Below, piece after piece: positions 1 to 8,099 of a DNA stretch of 64,000 bases (position 1 is its first letter; the number at the start of each line of letters is the position of its first letter). The DNA comes from Poriferisphaera corsica (lineage in GTDB: Bacteria; Planctomycetota; Phycisphaerae; Phycisphaerales; Phycisphaeraceae): assembly GCF_007747445.1 (NCBI RefSeq), contig NZ_CP036425.1, forward strand, positions 744,001 to 808,000, read 5' to 3'. The position numbers were made by a program, and so were the translations under genes. The notes under the pieces are model-generated. The model ran no database searches. It was not told where the DNA came from and was given only the letters and a program-made list of their open reading frames with translations.

Positions 1-135
1 TTCTGTTTTGAATTGTTCCTTGAGCGCTTTTTTTGAATGCTCAAAATCGGTGGGTGGGGTGGTGAGTGATGTGTGTAGATTGATGGGAGTTTGAGGGGAG
101 ACGCGGTGAATTTGGGTGTTGATAGCGATAGTCAT
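1..135 (-). CDS. N-terminal fragment of an unrecognised protein (runs off the window)
   Basis: An open frame on the minus strand starts at an ATG whose first base is 135 and stays open for 45 codons to the window edge. The fragment begins MTIAINTQIHRVSPQTPINL and ends in a Lys-rich helix-like stretch. I recognise no family. The only support is that the frame is open, that it starts with ATG, and that its C-rich sense strand matches neighbouring minus-strand genes such as the DsrE-like one. No convincing ribosome binding site is visible. Confidence 0.4.
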   Translation of the reverse strand, partial: MTIAINTQIHRVSPQTPINLHTSLTTPPTDFEHSKKALKEQFKTE

Positions 136-343
136 GTTGGGACTTTATCAGAGTAGGATGCGGGAAGTCGAGAAAAATCTATTTATAGGGATAATTGTCT
201 TATTCGTCAGAGTTTTGACTGGAGGATGTGGCTATCATTGATTTGGAATAGACGGGGTGCCGAAACAGTTAAGTAAGGTGTGTGATGGGTCTAGTGGTCG
301 TAGGTTTTTTGCAAAGATTGAGATTGTGAATGAAAGGAAGTGT

Positions 344-1018
344 ATGGTTGGACGGATCGCAAAGTTGATGGTTTGTGCTGTGGCTACAGTTGGATTTTTG
401 TTTGTTAGTGGTTGCTATAAAGATGATGTGCCACAAGAGCGAGTTGAGATGCCGATGCCCGGAGGCCGCGGCGAAGTTAAGCCTAATCAAAAGATAGAGA
501 TGTTGGCGAAGCATGAGCGGGATGCAAGAGTCAAAGAATTGGAGGGCAAGGAGTTGATGAGTTGCGGTGAGGTGATGCCTGTTGCTAATGGTGGCGAAGT
601 GGTTGGGGATGGAGAAGGTGTGCGGCGGGTTGAAAAGAGTGATGAAGAATGGCGATCGCTGCTTAGTCATGACGAATACCGGGTAATGAGAGAGAAAGGG
701 ACGGAACGGGCGTTTACGGGGCAATGGTTGAAGAATAAGGAAAAGGGGCAGTATGTGTGTGCGGCGTGTGGGTCGGTATTGTTTGAGAGTGATGATAAGT
801 TTGAATCGCGAACGGGTTGGCCATCATTTTCTGAGGTTGCGGAAAAGGGGAATGTTGTTTTGAAAGAAGATCGGAGCTATGGGATGGTGAGGGCTGAGGT
901 TGTGTGTGGGGTGTGTGATGGTCATCTGGGGCATGTGTTTAATGATGGGCCGCTACCGAGTGGCAAGAGATACTGTATTAATTCGGTGGCGTTGGATTTT
1001 AATAAGTATGCCAAGTAA
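344..1018 (+). CDS. msrB: Peptide-methionine (R)-S-oxide reductase MsrB, exported lipoprotein form
   Basis: MsrB reduces methionine-R-sulfoxide in proteins. The SelR domain fills roughly residues 95-222 of the 224-aa protein. The family motifs are visible: GTERAFTGQW, two zinc-binding CxxC pairs (Cys139/142 and Cys188/191), RTGWPSF, GHLGHVFNDGP, and the catalytic Cys211 in RYCINS. The ATG at 344 was chosen over an in-frame start at 257 because AAAGGAAG lies just before it and because it opens directly into a signal peptide with a lipobox (FVSGC, lipidated Cys24). A linker of about 70 residues separates the anchor from the domain. The enzyme should therefore repair oxidised proteins in the envelope, not the cytoplasm. 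A hairpin terminator follows at 1051. Confidence 0.93.
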   Translation: MVGRIAKLMVCAVATVGFLFVSGCYKDDVPQERVEMPMPGGRGEVKPNQKIEMLAKHERDARVKELEGKELMSCGEVMPVANGGEVVGDGEGVRRVEKSDEEWRSLLSHDEYRVMREKGTERAFTGQWLKNKEKGQYVCAACGSVLFESDDKFESRTGWPSFSEVAEKGNVVLKEDRSYGMVRAEVVCGVCDGHLGHVFNDGPLPSGKRYCINSVALDFNKYAK

Positions 1019-1050
1019 TCAATGGGTGGCGTGCTGGAAATGAATAATGA

Positions 1051-1079
1051 AGAGCTGAGAGATAATCTCAGCTCTTTTT
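1051..1079 (+). terminator. Rho-independent terminator after msrB
   Basis: A perfect 10-bp stem (AGAGCTGAGA / TCTCAGCTCT) with a short loop is followed by TTTTTG, 33 bases past the msrB stop codon. Confidence 0.85.
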
Positions 1080-1173
1080 GTAGTGTAGGAATTGAATGTT
1101 AAATGATTCAGATACCCTGCCAATGGTGGTGACGGGTTTGAGAGAGGGTAAATGAGATCATACGTGATATATG

Positions 1174-1641
1174 TTAGTAGCTAAATGAGAGGATGCGGTT
1201 GGTGGTGAATGCGGTGAGTGAGGATTTGCTGGCGATTTGTATGCCGGGGATGAGGTCGCTTGGGATTTTCTTGTGAGATTTGAGGCAGGAAGGGCATGCG
1301 TAGATGGGGACGTTTTGTGAGAGAAGTTTCTCGATAAGTTCTTGGGAGTTAAGAAAGTTGGATGTGCTGAGTGGTGGTGCGTCTTTTAAGAGGATGTCGA
1401 TGCTCTGGACGTCGCAATACACGATGACGGGATTGGTGCTTGCGAAGTTGTCGGCCATTTTGAGAGCCATGAGAACGGCGTGGGGGTTGCTTTTGCCGGA
1501 TGAGAGGTGGATGAAGATACCATCGGTGTTGGAGGTCTTGCTAACTGATGACGAGTTGGAGGTGGCTACGCAGGCGGGGAGTAGTAGGGCGGTGATGATG
1601 AGAAGAAGAAGTGAGGCTGTTTGTGGGCAGTGTTTTTTCAT
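1174..1641 (-). CDS. DsrE-family-like lipoprotein
   Basis: This 155-aa protein opens with a lipoprotein signal peptide (charged start, Leu-rich core, lipobox LLPAC, lipidated Cys near residue 24). The mature part fits the DsrE/DsrF fold: a first strand GIFIHLSSG, helix HAVLMALKMADNF, strand PVIVYCDV, a helix IEKLLSQNVP and the strand IYACPSC, which ends in a CxxC pair. DsrE-type proteins classically relay sulfur in the cytoplasm, so an anchored exported version is unusual. The CPSC pair could be redox active, but that is inference. It converges on msrB, another exported redox-related lipoprotein; the two are not one operon. Confidence 0.75.
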   Translation of the reverse strand: MKKHCPQTASLLLLIITALLLPACVATSNSSSVSKTSNTDGIFIHLSSGKSNPHAVLMALKMADNFASTNPVIVYCDVQSIDILLKDAPPLSTSNFLNSQELIEKLLSQNVPIYACPSCLKSHKKIPSDLIPGIQIASKSSLTAFTTNRILSFSY

Positions 1642-1868
1642 GATGTGCTTTCGTAAAAGGCTGTATGAGTCTTTTTATAGGTCGGGAATATTGCGGAGAT
1701 GGCATGAATTTGTGTGTATGTGAAGAGATAAAGCTCTTGAGAACTAGGGGGCGGGGAAAAGCGTAAAGTTGGGATAAAGTTAGGTGGTTATAAGCATGTT
1801 GGGTATGATATGTCAGTGAGAAACGCAGTGATGTTGGTTTGTCCCGGTTTGATGGGCTGACATGACAC

Positions 1869-2459
1869 ATGAATGGGAATTTGGTTTTGGAAAGTCAAAC
1901 TTTCAGAGAATTGGCTCTTGCGGAGATGGATTCGGTGTATCGAATGGCGATGCACTTATCGCGTCATCCTGATGAAGCATCGGATCTGGTGCAAGAGACG
2001 TATTTGAAGGCGCTGAAGGCTGAGGGCCGTTTTGAATTACGGGAGCAGGGGGTTCGGCCGTGGCTCTTTAAGATACTGCATAACAATTTTTATACGCGCG
2101 TGGGCAAGCGGAAACGCGAGCCGACATTGGGCGATGATATGCCTGAGCAGGCGGTGTATGGGGAGGTTGATGAGGAGCCGCCGGCGTGGGATTTAGCGAG
2201 TTTGGATTGGGAGATGGTGGACGATCGTTTGAAAAAAGCGATTGAAGAGTTGCCGGAGCATTACCGGGAGGTGTTGTTGCTTTGGGCTGTTGAAGGCTTG
2301 AAGTATCGTGAAGTGGCTGAGGTGGTGGGTGTGCCGTTGGGAACGGTGATGAGCCGCTTGTATCGCGCACGCGCGATTTTGAGTGAACGATTGGCTGACC
2401 TTGCTGCAGAGAGTGGCATTAAGGTTGGTAACGCTGGCGGGAAGAATGCTGGCGGTTGA
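1869..2459 (+). CDS. ECF-type RNA polymerase sigma factor
   Basis: A 196-aa sigma-70-family factor with only regions 2 and 4. Region 2 spans about residues 11-80, including SRHPDEASDLVQETYLKALK, the core-binding and -10 reading part. Region 4 spans about residues 121-171, with the helix-turn-helix GVPLGTVMSRLYRAR at 154-168 that reads the -35 element. It should direct transcription of a stress or envelope regulon. The next gene downstream on the same strand (from 2763) is a membrane protein that is probably its anti-sigma factor, after a gap of about 300 bp. The tail is Gly/Asn-rich. Confidence 0.93.
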   Translation: MNGNLVLESQTFRELALAEMDSVYRMAMHLSRHPDEASDLVQETYLKALKAEGRFELREQGVRPWLFKILHNNFYTRVGKRKREPTLGDDMPEQAVYGEVDEEPPAWDLASLDWEMVDDRLKKAIEELPEHYREVLLLWAVEGLKYREVAEVVGVPLGTVMSRLYRARAILSERLADLAAESGIKVGNAGGKNAGG

Positions 2460-2762
2460 TCGTGCTGGGTTGTGGGAGATGGGGTTGTACGGGTTAGGGG
2501 ATGTTGGATTCTAAATAAGACGCCATTTTTCTAAAAAAGCGCGGTAAGTGCATAAAAAATGGTGATTTATAAAAATATTGGGAGTAAAAGTTAGGTGGGT
2601 GACGTTTTAGGTAGTGCGTAGTCTAGGTTGATAGATTGCGTCCTGCGAAATGCTGAGATACTTGCGCTCAAGGAAAAATGAGTATCTGGCATGGAGAGCC
2701 TGGGATTGAATTGGGTTATGTATGGGTTGAAATTTGTTGGCTAAGTACAGGGCTGATGATTG
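2460..2762. other. Intergenic stretch between sigma factor and putative anti-sigma factor
   Basis: No gene is visible in these 303 bases. A long-range inverted repeat is present: CCATTTTT at 2523-2530 and AAAAATGG at 2555-2562. A promoter for the downstream gene would be expected here, but I cannot identify a clear -35/-10 pair. Confidence 0.4.
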
Positions 2763-3677
2763 ATGAAAGATAAGCAAGATAAGACAGGTTGTTGCCGCGA
2801 AGAGACGATGTGCTTTGCGGATGGTGAAGCGTGTGAAGAAGTTCGCATGCGTGTGCTAGGCCGAATGGCTGAGGATAGCGATGTGGTGCGTCAGGTGATG
2901 CATCAATCGAAGTTGAAAGAGGGGGTGACAGATGCGATGGGGCTGGATGCGGCATATGAATGTCCGGCAGATTTGAAAGCGAAGTTGACGGGGATGTTTG
3001 AAGATGCGGCGACGGTTGAGCAGGTGGGAGCAAGTCTTAGTTCGGGTGGGCAACAGAATATAGAGCAAGAGATTAATGATCGGCCGGCAGTTGTTGGGCG
3101 TATTGGTAAGTGGCTGCCAACGGCGGTGGCTGCGGGGTTGTTGCTTGCTGCGACAGTCGTGTTCAACTCGTATGTTGGTGGTGGATCGGGTGATGGAGCG
3201 AGTGTGGCGGGGCTATTGCCTAGTCGTATGGTGAACTTGTTTGAGAAGCGGCATGTGAGTTGTTCGAAAGAGTTGGCGCAGTTGCCACAGGATCCGAAGT
3301 TGCCGAGCAAGATCGAGGCGCTTCCAGGCGCGTTGAACGATCGGTTTGGTGCGAGTACGAGTGGCTTGGATTTATCAGGCATTGGTTATGTGTTTGATCG
3401 CGTTGGCAAGTGTACTGTGCCGGGCGAGATCAGTGTGCATCTGATTTATAAGCCAGTGGATGGTAGCGGGCATACGGATTCGATTAGTTTGTGGTTGTCG
3501 CCTGATGATGGGCGGCTTGAGGCTGAGCCGAATCAGATTTATACGATTAATGATGCTTCCAAGGCGCACCCGATTTTGATGTGGAAGAATGGTGGGATGG
3601 TTTACTATCTGGTTGGTGATTCGATGGAAGTGACGCGGCAAGCGGTTGAGTCGTTGCGAAAGCAAGGCGATCGCTAA
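2763..3677 (+). CDS. Putative transmembrane anti-sigma factor
   Basis: A 304-aa protein with a cytoplasmic N-terminal half, one membrane helix at about residues 117-138 (WLPTAVAAGLLLAATVVFNS) and an outer domain of about 165 residues. This layout, directly downstream of an ECF sigma gene, is that of membrane-bound anti-sigma factors. The early segment is Cys-rich (GCCREETMC, then GEAC) but does not match the usual HxxxCxxC zinc anti-sigma signature, so the assignment rests mainly on layout and position. The ATG at 2763 is preferred over an overlapping TTG at 2760. A terminator follows at 3707. Confidence 0.65.
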   Translation: MKDKQDKTGCCREETMCFADGEACEEVRMRVLGRMAEDSDVVRQVMHQSKLKEGVTDAMGLDAAYECPADLKAKLTGMFEDAATVEQVGASLSSGGQQNIEQEINDRPAVVGRIGKWLPTAVAAGLLLAATVVFNSYVGGGSGDGASVAGLLPSRMVNLFEKRHVSCSKELAQLPQDPKLPSKIEALPGALNDRFGASTSGLDLSGIGYVFDRVGKCTVPGEISVHLIYKPVDGSGHTDSISLWLSPDDGRLEAEPNQIYTINDASKAHPILMWKNGGMVYYLVGDSMEVTRQAVESLRKQGDR

Positions 3678-3706
3678 TACACGATTAGATTATTTGAGTT
3701 AACGAT

Positions 3707-3734
3707 CAGACTGTCGATAGGGCAGTCTGTTTTT
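3707..3734 (+). terminator. Rho-independent terminator after the anti-sigma gene
   Basis: Stem CAGACTG (3707-3713) and CAGTCTG (3723-3729), followed by a TTTTTATTT run. It closes the sigma/anti-sigma unit. Confidence 0.8.
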
Positions 3735-3955
3735 ATTTGGTTGTGGTGATATGCGGTGGTGTGGGTGCTTTGATTGCGTGATTTGTGGGGTGGATGTGAG
3801 GCTGGTTAGCTGAGGTTGCGTGGAGTACGGTGTGTGTGGATGGATTACGTATGGCGTGATGGTTGCTGGTGAGGTGTTGTTAGCGGGATGAGGGGTGTTA
3901 TATGACGAGGTATGTGATGTAGGTGGTTGTTTGAAGCTGTTGTATATAAGGTCAT
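3735..3955. other. Gene-free spacer between convergent units
   Basis: This G-rich stretch lies between two facing terminators, within the 370-base gap from 3678 to 4047. I see no open frame with a plausible start and no repeat. Confidence 0.4.
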
Positions 3956-3982
3956 AAAAAAACCCCGCGGAAGCGCGGGGTT
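3956..3982 (-). terminator. Rho-independent terminator after the first PEP-CTERM gene
   Basis: Read on the minus strand: a GC-rich stem (AACCCCGCG / CGCGGGGTT with a 4-base loop) followed by a run of T. It lies about 65 bases past the stop of the gene ending at 4048. Confidence 0.88.
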
Positions 3983-4047
3983 CAGTGGGTTCGTTACCAA
4001 GCTATTCGCTAAGGTAATTTAGTTGTCTTAAGAGAGGGTGTCGTGGA

Positions 4048-5205
4048 TTACTTGCGACGACGAGCGAGAGCGACGAGACCGCCGAGGCCGAGCAATGCGA
4101 GTGATGCAGGCTCTGGGACTGGGATTGAGGCGACATTGAAGTAGTTGACAGTGCCTTCATGAAGGTTTGATACGAAGAGAACACCGTCTTTGTATTCAAT
4201 ACCGTTGATGTTTGACCAGCCATCACCGACGTTAGCGACAACGTTGCCATCAAGGTCGACGAGGTAAACACCGCGTGATTTGTTAGGTGCGGTTTCGCCG
4301 CCGATTGAGAATGTGTCTTTTTCTTCCATGACGGAGAAAGCGATGAGTGGTGAGTTGCCGTCACCCATTTCGACGAGTTCGATATCGTAGTAGTCGTTGA
4401 ATGCATTCCATTTGGTATTATCAAAGCTAGTGACGACTTTCGAGGTGAATGAGCCGTCATCGTTACGCTCAGAGAAAAGAATGTTCTTTTGTGAACCGTC
4501 ACTTGTTACTGAGATAGCGGCCATGTTGCCAGCTGAATCCATGTCTGTTGCCATGAATGTTCCGAGATTGGTGATGAGGCCAGTCGCGGTGTTCTTGGTG
4601 ACTGTGCCTGAGTCATTGACACTGAAGATGGAGTCGCCGAAACCGTGTGAGAAGTAAACCATTTCGCCTGAGATTGGATCGTAGCTAAGGTTACTTGCTT
4701 GTGGTGTATTCGCTGTGTCTGGATGGTTGGTGACAGTTTTATAGTTTTCTGCCAAGTTGTTAGTGGTGTCGTAGGAAGCTACGAAAGCATTTTCATTGCC
4801 GAAGGTCCAGTGGTTTGCACGGTAGCTTACGTACAGATTGCCGTTTGCTGCTTCGAGGCGAGGAGCTTTCCAGCCGACAACACCAGGAACAGTTACAGAA
4901 GTTGTGGACTTGGTGTCACCGCCAAATACCATTGCGTTTTCGATCTTGGCGATGGTCATATCTGTTGGTGTGCCGCCAGCCCATGCAGGATTAAAGCCTG
5001 CGATAAATAATGTGCCATTATCGAAAGCCATGTCGTATGCACGGTTCCCGCCGAGAATACCGCCAACGTATAGGCCGCCAGCAGACTCGATAGTGTAGTT
5101 AGCAGTGCCGAAATCAGTCATGTTGATAGCCGGTGCTGCGGAAGCTGTGCCAGCGATCATGGCAGATGCTGCGATTGCGAGTGCTGCGGTTGAAAAAAGT
5201 TTCAT
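4048..5205 (-). CDS. PEP-CTERM-anchored beta-propeller-like protein (paralogue A)
   Basis: A 385-aa secreted protein. Residues 1-23 form a signal peptide ending GTASA. The last ~23 residues form a textbook PEP-CTERM tail: VPEPASLALL, a Gly/Leu-rich hydrophobic stretch and the terminal ARRRK. That tail is cut and processed by exosortase in organisms with this system. The middle is rich in short repeated beta motifs such as ANGNLYVSYR, LVDLDGNVVANVGDGWSNINGIEY and DGVLFVSNLHEG, suggesting a propeller. Enzymatic activity cannot be inferred. A strong ribosome site (GGAGAGG) precedes the ATG. It resembles the product of the next gene (6112-7257) in layout and several motifs, so the two look like tandem paralogues with separate terminators. 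Confidence 0.88.
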   Translation of the reverse strand: MKLFSTAALAIAASAMIAGTASAAPAINMTDFGTANYTIESAGGLYVGGILGGNRAYDMAFDNGTLFIAGFNPAWAGGTPTDMTIAKIENAMVFGGDTKSTTSVTVPGVVGWKAPRLEAANGNLYVSYRANHWTFGNENAFVASYDTTNNLAENYKTVTNHPDTANTPQASNLSYDPISGEMVYFSHGFGDSIFSVNDSGTVTKNTATGLITNLGTFMATDMDSAGNMAAISVTSDGSQKNILFSERNDDGSFTSKVVTSFDNTKWNAFNDYYDIELVEMGDGNSPLIAFSVMEEKDTFSIGGETAPNKSRGVYLVDLDGNVVANVGDGWSNINGIEYKDGVLFVSNLHEGTVNYFNVASIPVPEPASLALLGLGGLVALARRRK

Positions 5206-5895
5206 ATTCCTCTCCTATGCATGTGTGATGCTATATTGAATGGATGCATGCGATCGCCGTGGGCATCGAATGATGCTTAATGTCGATCATTAAAGTGTTC
5301 ACGATTCGATCTGACCAGATTGGGAAAGGAGCGTCTCTCCGATCTTTGGTCTGTTCAGATATCTACATGGCGTATGCCGTTGTTTTAAGCTGCATTCGAT
5401 CGGCATACAGATCGAATAGCCTTCTTTCTATGATCAAGATTGTGTTGTCGTCCTGAGGCCGGAGTGTGGGGGCCAATTTGAGTTGGCTGCTTATAAGAGT
5501 GAAACAATCTTGACAGTGGTAAATATATGCCGAAATTGAAAGGAGGGTATATCATTTCTGATGGGGTCTTTTAACAAAAACGATGGTGTGGTGATTGGGC
5601 TGGTGGAATCCTGTAGTAATATGGCTTTAAAGGATTTAAATGGCGATTTTGTCGATGTGTTTGGGTTGAATCAAACCATATTTTTATGTTATTTGGAGGT
5701 TAGGATAGGAAGTTTGTAGCTTCTGAACCACCGAATATGCTAAAGCATGCGTGTGAATAAGAGTGGGGACTTGCTGAGTATGAGGCATGATGAGCGGAGT
5801 TATTGGGTGTAAGACTGGGATGCTTGAATGGATTATTATAGTTGGGTGTTATAGTTAATTTCGAGTGTGAGATGTTGATGGGGGGAGAGAAAAAT
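5206..5895. other. Long leader/intergenic region upstream of PEP-CTERM paralogue A
   Basis: Part of a gap of about 900 bases between the two paralogues. It contains the nested inverted repeats at 5372-5417 (listed separately). It also contains a 52-codon plus-strand frame, 5561-5719, that starts with ATG 13 bases after AGGAGGG; this is too weak to call a gene. The rest shows nothing I can assign. Confidence 0.45.
5372..5417 (-). promoter_or_regulatory. Two interleaved inverted repeats in the leader of PEP-CTERM paralogue A
   Basis: Four 8-base blocks occur in the order A (GTATGCCG, 5372-5379), B (ATTCGATC, 5394-5401), A' (CGGCATAC, 5401-5408), B' (GATCGAAT, 5410-5417). A pairs perfectly with A' and B with B'. 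Because the pairs interleave, and B shares one base with A', an RNA could form one hairpin or the other, or a pseudoknot-like fold. It lies about 165-210 bases upstream of the start codon at 5205. A regulatory RNA leader or a pair of protein operators both fit. Function is unproven. Confidence 0.45.
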
Positions 5896-5921
5896 GAAAA
5901 ATGCCCCGCAGGAACGGGGCA
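5896..5921 (-). terminator. Rho-independent terminator after the second PEP-CTERM gene
   Basis: On the minus strand, GCCCCG / CGGGGC with a short loop is followed by ATTTTTCATTTTT. It lies about 190 bases past the stop codon at 6112, leaving an unusually long 3' untranslated region. Confidence 0.8.
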
Positions 5922-6111
5922 GATCAGCGAGGTTTTGAGGTGTTCTATTCCACTAGGGCGCCTTGCAGAAAATGTTTGTAGTCTTTGCCAGCTTCGAGAG
6001 TCGGTCGTTGCAAGAAAAGTAGTGATATCGCGGGTTGGTTGCGCAATGATGTGTTATTTAGGTTTATGCAGATCATCACCCAGGCTGCTTTCGTGTGTTA
6101 GTGCATATGAG

Positions 6112-7257
6112 TTAAAGCTGTCTCTTGCGGCGGGTGAGAAGGGGTATGGCGGTGAGTGAGAATAAGGCAAGTGATGCGGGTTCTGGGACTGAGATGTTGA
6201 TGAACTCGATGGTTTCGCTGTGTGCGTTGGTGACGACGAGTGTGTCATTGATGAAGTCGACGCCATGAACGTTGGCCCAGCCGTGTGCGGAGGCTGCGGT
6301 GAGGTTGCCGGCGATGTCGAGGATGTAGACGGCAGAGTCGTTGAGCGTGATGCCTGTACTGGTTGTAGCGGTTGTGCCGGGGACGAGGGATAGTGCAAAG
6401 AGTGGATCGCTGCCATCAATATTGATAAGAGCGAGGTCGTAGCCGTTATTGGAGTAGTTCGCGTCCGTGCCTGTGAAGGTGAAGATGGTTTGCGTTGCGT
6501 ATGAGTTGGTGTCGCTGTCGTAGGCTGCGTAAGTGAGTGCGCCATTACCTTGTGTGAGGGAGTAGTCGAGATAGGCGGCATTGCCTTGCGAGTCGAAATC
6601 AAGGGCGAGCAGGCCTGTGGGGCGGTCTTGGGTTTTGAGTGATGGTGTGGTTGTATGTGTGACGGCACCTTGATCATCGATGTTGTAGAAGGTGTAGCCC
6701 ATGGAGAAGAATGAAGTCGCTTGGGCGGCAGGGTTGTAGGCGGCGCCGCTTGTGGGTTGATGGCCGACGTTTGAGCCGTCTCCGACGTAAGACCAGTTGA
6801 TGGATTCGGTGGCTGTATTGAAAGATGTGATATATGAATCGGCGTGATCGAATGCATATGGATTGATGGCGTATGCGGCGATGAGGTTGCCGTTGTGGTA
6901 GTCGAGTGAGGTGAGAGGTGAGCCTGCGTTGATGTTGTATTGCATGGCGGTGAGTGAGGCTTGGGGGTTGGTGGTCGCGTTTTCGACTTTGATGATGGAA
7001 GAGAGGTTGGTGGTGGACCAATCATTGTCCCAGCATGCGATGTAGAGGTTTGCTGAGCCGTCGTATGCGACGCGGGCTGGTGTGAAATTTTGTGCACCGG
7101 CTGACCCGCCGTTCCATGCGGTGATGTCGCTGATATTGACACTGGCGTAGACGTTGAAGTTGAGATTGTCGTTGAGGTTCTGATCTTCAATCGCAGCATT
7201 CAGGTTGGATGCTGCAAGTATGCTGAATAATGCGAAGGCGGAAGTGGTGGTTTTCAT
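6112..7257 (-). CDS. PEP-CTERM-anchored beta-propeller-like protein (paralogue B)
   Basis: A 381-aa secreted protein. The ATG at 7257 was chosen because GGAGAGAAAC lies just before it and it opens into a signal peptide ending near LNAA; the longer frame to 7320 has no such support. The C-terminus carries SVPEPASLALFSL, a hydrophobic stretch and TRRKRQL, which is a PEP-CTERM sorting tail. Internal motifs match paralogue A in order: YDGSANLYIACWDNDW, ILDIAGNLTAASAHGWANVHGVDF, NDTLVVTNAHSETIEFINI. Family function is unknown. Location is presumably the outer envelope or extracellular matrix. Confidence 0.87.
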   Translation of the reverse strand: MKTTTSAFALFSILAASNLNAAIEDQNLNDNLNFNVYASVNISDITAWNGGSAGAQNFTPARVAYDGSANLYIACWDNDWSTTNLSSIIKVENATTNPQASLTAMQYNINAGSPLTSLDYHNGNLIAAYAINPYAFDHADSYITSFNTATESINWSYVGDGSNVGHQPTSGAAYNPAAQATSFFSMGYTFYNIDDQGAVTHTTTPSLKTQDRPTGLLALDFDSQGNAAYLDYSLTQGNGALTYAAYDSDTNSYATQTIFTFTGTDANYSNNGYDLALINIDGSDPLFALSLVPGTTATTSTGITLNDSAVYILDIAGNLTAASAHGWANVHGVDFINDTLVVTNAHSETIEFINISVPEPASLALFSLTAIPLLTRRKRQL

Positions 7258-8099
7258 GTTTCTCTCCATGAAGTGATACAGGGGACAGATAGGGGTATGT
7301 GCAGTACAGCTTGAACTCAATTAGATGGGTTGGTACGAAAGGGATGAGATTTTGTAGAGGTCGAATTGGCTGTAACTAATGCAAAATTAATGTCTTTTGA
7401 TCTTTTTCTGTCAGGCTGCCTCAAATATATCCCGTGTGAGAGGATTCGGTATGGCATTTATGATGATTGATTTAACATTTTTGATTAGGTAACAATCGTT
7501 CTTAAGGCTATTATTGCAGTTTAATGTGCTGTAATTAATCGAAAATGTTAAATAAGTTAAATGTGATGGGCAATATGTCTGGAGGCTTAATTTGAGGGCA
7601 TGTCAGAGGAGGTGTTATGGGGTTATTTCGCTGTTTTATGGCTGCTGATTGGAGGTATGTTGACTGATATACGGGCTGATCGGTATACTTTGAACATGCA
7701 AAACGCACAGAGCTTGCAATTTGAAGCATTTTTGAGTGAGTCATCACAAGTCATTGTGGTTGGCGGCTCGCGCACGGTCCTTGTTATCTGAGCGGAGGAC
7801 CCGCATATATACCCTGTCTGAATAAGAGGTTAGATTACGATTCGTTTTGGGAGGAATCGTGTTTGTCGCAACCTCAGGCCTAAAATATGAATGGATACTG
7901 AGTCAACCATGCGATATTCGCATGTTAGGTATGCTTAGTGACTAGAAGTTTGTAAAAAGGCTGAAAAAGCAAGCTCTCCCATCCGAAAAAGAACAAAACG
8001 GTACGAAACTGAATAAAATAGATATCCAGCGGCGGCGATCGGTCAATTAGAGATTGCGGGACAGCTGGAAGTTATAGAGCAACAACAAGGTTTAGAGTC
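7258..8099. other. Long divergent intergenic region upstream of ilvB
   Basis: These 842 bases separate two divergently transcribed genes, so promoters for both should lie here. A perfect 7-bp inverted repeat occurs at 7837-7860 (ACGATTC / GAATCGT). A tiny frame of 16 codons (7617-7667) follows an excellent ribosome site (AGAGGAGGTG). A 63-codon frame at 7600-7791 overlaps it in another phase. Neither is enriched in Leu, Ile or Val codons, so a classical ilv attenuator peptide is not supported. Confidence 0.4.

Noticed and set aside
5561-5719. 52-codon plus-strand frame after AGGAGGG
   Set aside because: The spacing to the ribosome site is too long (13 bases), there is no recognisable fold, and it lies antisense in the leader of a minus-strand gene.
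6054-7199. Minus-strand frame of 381 codons overlapping PEP-CTERM paralogue B
   Set aside because: It is a Ser/Thr/Pro-rich shadow in another phase of a gene with a clear signal peptide and sorting tail, and has no motifs of its own.
7600-7791. 63-codon plus-strand frame upstream of ilvB
   Set aside because: It has a weak hydrophobic stretch only, another phase carries the better ribosome site, and no family is recognisable. Kept as a note in the intergenic entry.
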